A stretch of 39,287 nucleotides of DNA, taken from NCBI RefSeq assembly GCF_030681155.1, contig NZ_JAUXXE010000063.1:1-39287 (forward strand), in the 5' to 3' direction. The notes beneath the pieces were generated by a model that saw only the letters and a program-made list of their open reading frames with translations, had not been told where the DNA came from and searched no databases. Every line of letters begins with the position of its first letter. Position 1 is the first letter of the stretch. The position numbers and the translations under genes were made by a program. This document shows, piece after piece, positions 32,595 through 39,287 of the stretch. The stretch comes from Phenylobacterium sp. (lineage in GTDB: Bacteria; Pseudomonadota; Alphaproteobacteria; Caulobacterales; Caulobacteraceae).

Positions 32595-34028
32595 CTAGTC
32601 GTGCAGCGCTTCGCCGTGTTGCGAGAGATCGAGGCCTTCGACCTCGGCTTCTTCGCTGACCCGCAGGCCGACCGTGTACTTCACGATCATCAGGATGATG
32701 AAGGTGCCGATCGAGGCGTAGGCGATGGTGATGGCCACGCCGTAGAGCTGGGTCATCAGGCTGGCGCCTTCGCCAAGGCTGTTGACGGCCGGGTCGGCGA
32801 GGACACCGGTCAGCAGGGCGCCGATGATGCCGGCGATGCCGTGAACGCCGAAGGCGTCGAGGCTGTCGTCGTACTTCAGCAGGCGCTTCAGCCACACCGC
32901 GCCGAAGTAGCCGCCAGCGCCGCCCAGCAGGCCGATGATCAGCGCGCCTTGCGGGTTGACGAAGCCGGCGGCCGGGGTGATGGCGACCAGACCGGCCACC
33001 GCGCCGGAGGCGAGGCCCAGCATGCCGGGCTTCTTGCGTTCGACCCATTCGATCACCATCCAGGCGATGGCGGCGGCGGCCGTGGCCACCTGGGTGTTGA
33101 GCATGGCGATACCGGCCAGGGCGTTCGAACCGACGGCCGAACCGGCGTTGAAGCCGAACCAGCCAACCCACAGCAGGCTGGCGCCGATCATGGTCAGCAC
33201 CAGGTTGTGCGGAGCCATGTTGTCAGTGCCGTAGCCTTTGCGACGGCCGAGCACGAGGGCGCAGATCAGGCCGGCGACGCCAGCATTGATGTGAACCACG
33301 GTGCCGCCGGCGAAGTCGAGCACGCCAGCACCGCCGAGGAATCCGCCGCCCCAGACCGCGTGGGCGGTCGGCGCGTAGACGAGCAGGGACCAGAGCACGG
33401 TGAAGACCAGGACCGCCGAGAACTTCATCCGCTCGGCATAGGCGCCGGCGATCAGGGCAGGGGTGATGATCGCGAAGGTCATCTGGAACATCACGAACAC
33501 CGATTCCGGGATCGTGGCGGCCAGGCTGTTGGTGCTTTCCATCGTCACGCCGGACAGGAACGCGTTGCTGAACCCGCCGATGACCTTGTTCAGCCCTTCA
33601 TTGTCGTTGGCGCTGAAGGAGAGTGAGTAGCCGGCGATCATCCAGACGACCGAAATCACCGCGGTGATCGCGAAGGACTGGGCGACCGTGGCGATGACGT
33701 TCTTGCGCCGCACCATGCCGCCGTAGAACAGCGCCAGGCCGGGAATGGTCATCATCAGCACCAGGGCCGTGGAGGTCAGGACCCAGGAGGTGTCGCCGGT
33801 GTCGAGCGCGGGCTTGGCCGCTTCTTCCTCGGCGGCGGGCGCGGGAGCGGCTTCAGCCGCCATCGGAGCCGGCGTTTCGGGCGTGGCCGTGGCGGGAGAG
33901 GCCTCGGCGGCCACCGCGGCTGGTGCGGCGGCGTCCTGTGCGAAGGCCGCCGCCGGGGCGAGTATGCCGCCCGCGAGCATGGCGGCGAGCGCCAAGCCCG
34001 TCAGCTTTTGTAGTCCAGATTTCTTCAT
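32595..34028 (-). CDS. amtB: ammonium transporter
   Basis: A 477-residue Amt/Rh channel. A cleavable signal peptide covers residues 1-30 (ending AAAFA), followed by an unusual Ala/Pro/Glu-rich linker of about 45 residues. About 11 membrane helices follow from DTSWVLTSTALVLMM. The conserved FYGGMVRRKN, VWGGGFLG, DFAGGTVVHINAG, WFGFNAGSA and FGVHGIAG segments are all present, giving the twin pore histidines. AAGGGGA lies 9 nt before the ATG. It starts 37 nt after glnK and belongs to its operon, so PII can block the channel. Start choice: upstream in-frame codons are spurious. Confidence 0.96.
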   Translation of the reverse strand: MKKSGLQKLTGLALAAMLAGGILAPAAAFAQDAAAPAAVAAEASPATATPETPAPMAAEAAPAPAAEEEAAKPALDTGDTSWVLTSTALVLMMTIPGLALFYGGMVRRKNVIATVAQSFAITAVISVVWMIAGYSLSFSANDNEGLNKVIGGFSNAFLSGVTMESTNSLAATIPESVFVMFQMTFAIITPALIAGAYAERMKFSAVLVFTVLWSLLVYAPTAHAVWGGGFLGGAGVLDFAGGTVVHINAGVAGLICALVLGRRKGYGTDNMAPHNLVLTMIGASLLWVGWFGFNAGSAVGSNALAGIAMLNTQVATAAAAIAWMVIEWVERKKPGMLGLASGAVAGLVAITPAAGFVNPQGALIIGLLGGAGGYFGAVWLKRLLKYDDSLDAFGVHGIAGIIGALLTGVLADPAVNSLGEGASLMTQLYGVAITIAYASIGTFIILMIVKYTVGLRVSEEAEVEGLDLSQHGEALHD

Positions 34029-34065
34029 TGTCGTGATCCCCTTGTCCCGATGAGTTCGGCGGCGC

Positions 34066-34792
<727 letters not shown>

Positions 34793-35116
34793 ATGATGAT
34801 CAGAACTCTGCTCACCGCCACTGCGGCGATGGCTCTGCTTGCAGGCGGGGCCCATGCTGGCGAAGGCAAGAAGAAAGCCGCTCCGGCTTCGGCCCCGGCG
34901 GCGTCGGCTGACCAGATGGGCAGCGACACCTCAAGCCAAACCATGGCCAACCCGCCTGTCAGCGCCGACGCCATGAGCTCGGGCGTCGACACCTCGGCCA
35001 CGGCGTCGAATATCCGCGTCGTCACCAATGGCCCGGTCGCCGACACGCCGGAAAATCGCGCGAAATTCCCGCCGCTCTCCAAGACCGGCCGGAACACCAA
35101 GCCGCGCGGCAACTAA
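34793..35116 (+). CDS. small secreted protein with VTNGPVADTPENRAKFPPLS tail motif (paralogue A)
   Basis: A 107-residue exported protein with signal peptide MMIRTLLTATAAMALLAGG then AHA (about 22 residues). The mature part is a low-complexity Lys/Ala/Ser stretch, then a disordered Ser/Met/Thr-rich middle, then the conserved tail VVTNGPVADTPENRAKFPPL and TGRNTKPRGN. The tail is shared nearly letter for letter with the next gene. GGAGA lies 7 nt before the ATG. I recall similar short proteins in other Caulobacterales, but I know no function or domain name. Confidence 0.8.
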   Translation: MMIRTLLTATAAMALLAGGAHAGEGKKKAAPASAPAASADQMGSDTSSQTMANPPVSADAMSSGVDTSATASNIRVVTNGPVADTPENRAKFPPLSKTGRNTKPRGN

Positions 35117-35235
35117 GGATCAAGCGGTCCGTCGTGGCGGCCACGTCGGACCGATGATCTTCATTGATGGAGTGCAGGTGGCCAAGCGCCAGCGTCGCGG
35201 AACGAACTTGGCCGCTAGACGCTATCTATCTGCAC

Positions 35236-35255
35236 GGCCCGGTTGAGGCTGGGCC
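35236..35255 (+). promoter_or_regulatory. leader hairpin shared by two paralogous genes, copy 2
   Basis: GGCCCGGTTGAGGCTGGGCC can form a short stem from its GGCCC and GGGCC ends. It precedes GGAGG and the ATG at 35271. It corresponds to the leader at 34749-34773; the loop here is 5 nt shorter. Confidence 0.5.
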
Positions 35256-35270
35256 ATTCGGAGGGATGAT

Positions 35271-35543
35271 ATGAAGATAGTCGCTATCTGCACCGCCGTC
35301 GCGGCGATGGCCTTTGGCGCGAGCGCCGCCTACGCGCAAACCGCCAGCCAACCCCAGCCCGCCACTCCGCCTGCGCCGCCCCCCGCCCAAAGCGCGGGCC
35401 TGCAGGTGACGACCAGTGTGGACAGCGGTGGCGTGACCGTTCACCGTGTCACCAACGGTCCGGTGGCCGATACGCCGGAAAATCGCGCCAAGTTCCCGCC
35501 GCTCTCGGCGACCGGGCGCAACACCAAACCCCAAGGCAAATAG
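35271..35543 (+). CDS. small secreted protein with VTNGPVADTPENRAKFPPLS tail motif (paralogue B)
   Basis: A 90-residue exported protein. The signal peptide MKIVAICTAVAAMAFGASAA ends YAQ (about residue 23). A Pro/Ala/Gln-rich linker (QPATPPAPPPAQ) is followed by a short beta-prone segment LQVTTSVDSGGVTVHR and the conserved tail VTNGPVADTPENRAKFPPLS with ATGRNTKPQGK. GGAGG lies 6 nt before the ATG. It is a tandem paralogue of the gene at 34793, with different N-terminal halves but the same tail. A strong terminator follows at 35571. Function unknown. Confidence 0.82.
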   Translation: MKIVAICTAVAAMAFGASAAYAQTASQPQPATPPAPPPAQSAGLQVTTSVDSGGVTVHRVTNGPVADTPENRAKFPPLSATGRNTKPQGK

Positions 35544-35570
35544 AGCAAGGCTTTCCGCCTTGAAGGGAAG

Positions 35571-35603
35571 GTCGGCGGGCCCTATGGTCCGCCGACTTTT
35601 TTT
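35571..35603 (+). terminator. intrinsic terminator before glyQ
   Basis: GTCGGCGGGCC (35571-35581), loop CTAT, GGTCCGCCGAC (35586-35596) forms an 11-bp stem with one G-U pair, followed by seven T residues. It ends the small secreted protein transcript and lies 21 nt before the glyQ start. Confidence 0.92.
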
Positions 35604-35623
35604 GCGCCTGCGAAACCAGCCCT

Positions 35624-36556
35624 ATGTCAGCCAAAAAGCCTCTATCGTTTCAGGACCTTATCCTGAAATTGCACGACTATTGGAGCCGTCAGGGCTGCGT
35701 GATTCTACAGCCACATGACGTGGAGGTAGGGGCAGGGACCTTGCACCCGGCCACCGTGCTGCGCGCGCTGGGGCCCAAGCCGTGGCGTGCGGCCTATGTT
35801 CAGCCCTCGCGGCGGCCCGGCGACGGCCGCTATGGCGAGAACCCCAACCGGCTGCAGCACTACTACCAGTATCAGGTGATCCGGAAGCCGAACCCCGACA
35901 CCCTGCAGGACCTCTATCGGGGTTCGCTGGAGGCGATCGGCCTGGACACCCGCCTGCACGACATCCGCTTTGTCGAAGACGACTGGGAAAATCCGACCGT
36001 CGGCGCCTGGGGCCTGGGCTGGGAAGTCTGGTGCGACGGGATGGAAGTCACGCAATACACCTACTTCCAGCAGGTCGGCGGCATCGACGTCTGGCCGGTG
36101 GCGGGCGAGCTGACCTACGGCCTGGAACGCCTGGCCATGTACATCCAGAACGTGGACCACTTCACGGACCTAGCGTTCAACGATCCGGACGGCCCCGCGC
36201 CGATGACCTATGGCGAGGTGTTCCTGGAGAACGAACGCCAGCAGTCGGAAGCCAACTTCCACCTCTATGACGTGGACACGCTGAAGCGTCAGTTCGAGGA
36301 CATGGAACGCCAGGTGCCGCGTCTGCTGGAGGGCCGTGGTCCTCAGGGGCAACGCACCGTGCTGCCGGCCTATGACCACGTCTTGAAGGCGAGCCACCTG
36401 TTCAACCTGATGGACGCGCGCGGCGCGATCGCCGTGGCCGAGCGTCAAAGCTACATTGGCCGCATCCGCGACCTGACCAAGATGTGCGCCGAGGCCTGGG
36501 TCGAGAACGAGGGCGGCAACGCCGTGAAGTCCGACGCCGAGACGGTGAAGGCCTGA
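35624..36556 (+). CDS. glyQ: glycine--tRNA ligase alpha subunit
   Basis: A 310-residue class II synthetase catalytic subunit of the bacterial alpha2beta2 enzyme. It begins [18 protein letters not shown]. Visible class II motifs include [31 protein letters not shown] and the motif 3 region [17 protein letters not shown]. Length is normal. No strong ribosome site is visible before ATG 35624, but it is the first ATG of the conserved region. glyS starts 2 nt after its stop, so the two subunits are translationally linked. Confidence 0.97.
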   Translation: MSAKKPLSFQDLILKLHDYWSRQGCVILQPHDVEVGAGTLHPATVLRALGPKPWRAAYVQPSRRPGDGRYGENPNRLQHYYQYQVIRKPNPDTLQDLYRGSLEAIGLDTRLHDIRFVEDDWENPTVGAWGLGWEVWCDGMEVTQYTYFQQVGGIDVWPVAGELTYGLERLAMYIQNVDHFTDLAFNDPDGPAPMTYGEVFLENERQQSEANFHLYDVDTLKRQFEDMERQVPRLLEGRGPQGQRTVLPAYDHVLKASHLFNLMDARGAIAVAERQSYIGRIRDLTKMCAEAWVENEGGNAVKSDAETVKA

Positions 36557-36558
36557 AC

Positions 36559-38835
36559 ATGCCCCAACTGCTGATCGAACTTTTCTCTGAAGAGATTCCC
36601 GCCCGCATGCAGGTGCAGGCCGCGCGGGACTTCGACCGCATGGTCCGCGAGCGCCTTGCCGCCGAGGGCCTGCTGCCTGAAGGTCTGAAGACCTTTTCGG
36701 GCCCGCGCCGCCTGACCCTGATCGCCGAAGGCCTGCCGATCGCCCAGGGCGACCGTCATGAGGACCGCAAGGGCCCGCGCGTCGGCGCGCCTGACGCGGC
36801 CATCGAAGGCTTCCTGCGCTCGACCGGCCTCACCCGTGACAAGCTGGTGGAGAAGGACGGCGTCTGGTTCGCCCATATCCACCGCGCCGGCCGTCCGACA
36901 GCCGAGATCGTCGCCGAGATCCTCGATCAGGTGATCCGCAGTTTCCCGTGGCCCAAGTCGATGACCTGGGGCCGGGGCACGCTGCGTTGGGTGCGCCCGC
37001 TGAAGCGCATCGTCTTCATATTCAATGGCGAGGTCGTGCCGTTCTCCATCGACGGTATCGAGAGCGGCGACGTCACCGAGGGCCACCGGTTCATGGGATC
37101 GGGCAAGCCCTTCAAGGTGAAGGACTTCGATAGCTATCGCGACAAGCTGGCGGCCCATTTCGTCATCCTCGACCCCGAGGAGCGGAAGGACCGGATCATG
37201 GATGGCGCGCGCACCCTGTGCTTCGCGCGCAATCTGGAACTGGTCGATGACGACGGCCTCCTGGACGAGGTCGCGGGCCTGGCCGAATGGCCGACCCCGA
37301 TCCTGGGTGACATGGATCCCGATTTCCTGGACCTGCCGCCTGAGGTGATCCGCACCTCCATGCGCACGCACCAGAAGTATTTCGCGGTCAGCGATCCGGC
37401 GAGCGGCAAGCTCGCCCCGCACTTCCTGACCGTGGCCAATATCGAAGCGGCCGACGGCGGCAAGGAAATCGCCCGCGGCAACGGCAAGGTGCTGTCGGCG
37501 CGTCTGAAAGACGCCCGGTTCTTCTGGGACGAGGACCGCAAGGTCACCCTGGAACAGCGCCTGGAAAAGCTAAGCGGCGTGACCTTCCACGCCAAGCTGG
37601 GCACCCTGGCCGAACGGGTCGAGCGCCTGGAGATCCTCGCCGGAGCTATCGCGCCGCGCGTCGGCGCCGACGTCTCCAAGGCGGTCCTGGCCGCACGCCT
37701 GTCGAAGGCGGACCTTGCGACCGGCATGGTCGGCGAGTTCCCCGAGCTTCAGGGCCTGATGGGCGGCTATTACGCCCGTGAGGAAAAGATCAGCCCCGTC
37801 GTCGCCGACGCCATCCGCGATCACTACCGTCCGGTGGGCGCCAGCGATGAAGCGCCGGACACCCCAGTGACCATGGCCGTGGCCATCGCCGAGAAGCTGG
37901 ACACCCTGACGGCCTTCTTCGCGATCGACGAGAAGCCGACCGGTTCGCGCGATCCCTACGCCCTGCGCCGCGCCGCGCTCGGCGTGATCCGCATCCTGCT
38001 GGGCTCCGAGGCCCGCGCCCCGGTGCGCGAGCTGGTCGCCGATTGGTACAAGTCGCTGCGCTGCTACGTCGATCCGGGCCGTGCGCTCTATGTCTCGACC
38101 CGCCGCACCACGGGCTATCTCGGTCCGAAGTCGCGCGCGCCGTCGGAGGTCTTCCAGACCTATGTCGGTGAGTTCGAGGCCGCGCTGCTGGAAGGCAAGC
38201 CCTACGTCGTTTCCACCGACGAGGACTTTGACATCCGCTTCGACCGCACGGCCCAGGCCGGCGAGGCGCCGGAAGGCGAGGTCCAGTACGAGTTCCGCCC
38301 CTATGCGGTCGTGAGCGACGAGGTGCTGAGCTTCCTGGCCGACCGCCTGAAGGTCGCCCTGCGCGATCAGGGCAAGCGGCACGACCTGGTGGACGCGGTC
38401 TTTGCGCTCGGCGACGACGATCTTGTGCGGATCGTCGCGCGGGTCGAGGCCCTCGACGGCTTCCTGACCGGCGCCGATGGCCCGAACCTGCTCGCCGGCT
38501 ACAAGCGCGCCGGCAACATCTTGAAGGCCGAAGAGAAGAAGGGCGCATTGCCCGCCGGTCCCGCTGTCGCCATGCCTGGCGCGCCGAAGGAAGAGGGCGA
38601 TCTTATCGCTGCTCTCGCCGGCGCCGAGGCTCCAGTGGCGCGTGCGTTGCAGGATGAGGATTTCGCAGGCGCCATGCGTGCACTATCGGCACTGCGCGGC
38701 CCCGTGGATGCCTTCTTCGAGGGTGTATTGGTAAATTCGGAAAACGCGGCGGAACGTGAAAACCGCCTGCGTCTTCTCGTGCAGGTTCGCGATCTGATGG
38801 AACGGGTCGCGGACTTCTCACAAGTGACGGGCTAA
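36559..38835 (+). CDS. glyS: glycine--tRNA ligase beta subunit
   Basis: A 758-residue tRNA-binding subunit of glycyl-tRNA synthetase. It begins [18 protein letters not shown] and shows the family segments [38 protein letters not shown] and [14 protein letters not shown]. The C-terminal anticodon-binding-like domain ends with [20 protein letters not shown]. It is slightly longer than in Escherichia coli, with an insertion at about 500-580 ([15 protein letters not shown] region). The ATG at 36559 lies 2 nt after the glyQ stop. ppdK follows 14 nt downstream, so a glyQ-glyS-ppdK transcript is likely. Confidence 0.97.
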   Translation: MPQLLIELFSEEIPARMQVQAARDFDRMVRERLAAEGLLPEGLKTFSGPRRLTLIAEGLPIAQGDRHEDRKGPRVGAPDAAIEGFLRSTGLTRDKLVEKDGVWFAHIHRAGRPTAEIVAEILDQVIRSFPWPKSMTWGRGTLRWVRPLKRIVFIFNGEVVPFSIDGIESGDVTEGHRFMGSGKPFKVKDFDSYRDKLAAHFVILDPEERKDRIMDGARTLCFARNLELVDDDGLLDEVAGLAEWPTPILGDMDPDFLDLPPEVIRTSMRTHQKYFAVSDPASGKLAPHFLTVANIEAADGGKEIARGNGKVLSARLKDARFFWDEDRKVTLEQRLEKLSGVTFHAKLGTLAERVERLEILAGAIAPRVGADVSKAVLAARLSKADLATGMVGEFPELQGLMGGYYAREEKISPVVADAIRDHYRPVGASDEAPDTPVTMAVAIAEKLDTLTAFFAIDEKPTGSRDPYALRRAALGVIRILLGSEARAPVRELVADWYKSLRCYVDPGRALYVSTRRTTGYLGPKSRAPSEVFQTYVGEFEAALLEGKPYVVSTDEDFDIRFDRTAQAGEAPEGEVQYEFRPYAVVSDEVLSFLADRLKVALRDQGKRHDLVDAVFALGDDDLVRIVARVEALDGFLTGADGPNLLAGYKRAGNILKAEEKKGALPAGPAVAMPGAPKEEGDLIAALAGAEAPVARALQDEDFAGAMRALSALRGPVDAFFEGVLVNSENAAERENRLRLLVQVRDLMERVADFSQVTG

Positions 38836-38849
38836 GGAGGCCTCAAGGA

Positions 38850-39287
38850 ATGTCGACCGATACGCTGACCAAGTCGCGCTGGGTCTATTCCTTCGGCGGC
38901 GGAAGCGCCGATGGTGACGCCTCGATGAAGAACCTGCTGGGCGGGAAGGGGGCCAATCTCGCTGAGATGTCCTCGCTCGGCCTGCCGGTTCCTCCGGGCT
39001 TCACGATCACCACCGAAGCCTGCGTCCACTACTATTCGAACGAAAAGCAGTACCCGGCCGAGCTGAAGGACCAGGTCCTGACCGGCCTGGCCACCGTCGA
39101 GAAGCTGACGGGCAAGACCTTCGGCGATCCGGCAAATCCGCTGCTCGTCTCCGTTCGCTCGGGCGCCCGGGCCTCGATGCCTGGCATGATGGACACGGTG
39201 CTGAACCTTGGCCTCAACGATGAGACCGTCGCGGGCCTGGCCAAGCTCTCCGGCGACCGCCGCTTCGCCTTCGACAGCTATCGCCGC
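38850..39287 (+). CDS. ppdK: pyruvate, phosphate dikinase (5' part only)
   Basis: The first 146 residues are visible and the frame runs off the window edge. PPDK interconverts pyruvate, ATP and phosphate with phosphoenolpyruvate, AMP and pyrophosphate. The N-terminal ATP-grasp domain is readable: [52 protein letters not shown], then [20 protein letters not shown] and [17 protein letters not shown] at 38834-38840 lies 9 nt before the ATG. Many Caulobacterales and rhizobia have ppdK just after glyS. Confidence 0.97.
   Translation, partial: MSTDTLTKSRWVYSFGGGSADGDASMKNLLGGKGANLAEMSSLGLPVPPGFTITTEACVHYYSNEKQYPAELKDQVLTGLATVEKLTGKTFGDPANPLLVSVRSGARASMPGMMDTVLNLGLNDETVAGLAKLSGDRRFAFDSYRR

Overview
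The window (about two thirds G+C) looks like chromosome from a Caulobacteraceae alphaproteobacterium, close to Caulobacter or Phenylobacterium. The main reason is the gene order isoaspartyl-methyltransferase-like gene, TolC-type outer membrane factor, popZ, valS at 12342-18135. PopZ is a polar organizer of this lineage, and its two end helices are readable here. No rRNA, insertion sequence, prophage or CRISPR array was found. The sequence is dense chromosome with one tRNA-Cys and three related palindromic intergenic elements of about 115 nt.

Layout. 1-4326: the end of a D-amino-acid-oxidase-type flavoenzyme, then an acyl-CoA dehydrogenase diverging from an APH-fold kinase plus a DUF6285 protein. 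This trio resembles the LvaA/LvaB/LvaC set for 4-hydroxyacyl-CoA breakdown. Tryptophan 2,3-dioxygenase follows. 4323-9815: a respiration and oxygen-sensing cluster. An alternative oxidase and a lone receiver protein are transcribed away from a FixL-like haem-PAS kinase and a FixJ-like regulator; a 38-residue membrane protein and a membrane hybrid kinase follow. 10131-12914: a DEDDh exonuclease with a BRCT domain, an SDR dehydrogenase, tRNA-Cys and a methyltransferase-like protein that has lost its SAM motif. 13126-18135: TolC, PopZ and valyl-tRNA synthetase.

18416-27867: an acyl-CoA ligase and the TlyA rRNA methyltransferase, two adjacent glycine-zipper envelope proteins, an RlmD-type rRNA methyltransferase, a PA0069-type radical SAM protein, a short glycosyltransferase-like protein, a soluble lytic transglycosylase and a family-4-like uracil-DNA glycosylase. 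28010-32524: ETF-ubiquinone oxidoreductase, a TPR lipoprotein and IspE. 32595-34404: a glnK-amt nitrogen operon on the minus strand. 34793-35543: two paralogous small secreted proteins with a shared leader hairpin. 35624-39287: glyQ, glyS and the start of pyruvate phosphate dikinase.

How the genes fit together. The acyl-CoA dehydrogenase, acyl-CoA ligase, SDR and ETF-QO are all parts of fatty or hydroxy acid oxidation that passes electrons to ubiquinone. The alternative oxidase would take electrons from ubiquinol, apparently under control of the neighbouring oxygen sensor. The strongest candidates for new biology are this FixLJ-alternative oxidase cluster with its orphan receiver and micro-membrane protein, the split kinase/ACAD trio, and the unnamed small secreted pair at 34793-35543.
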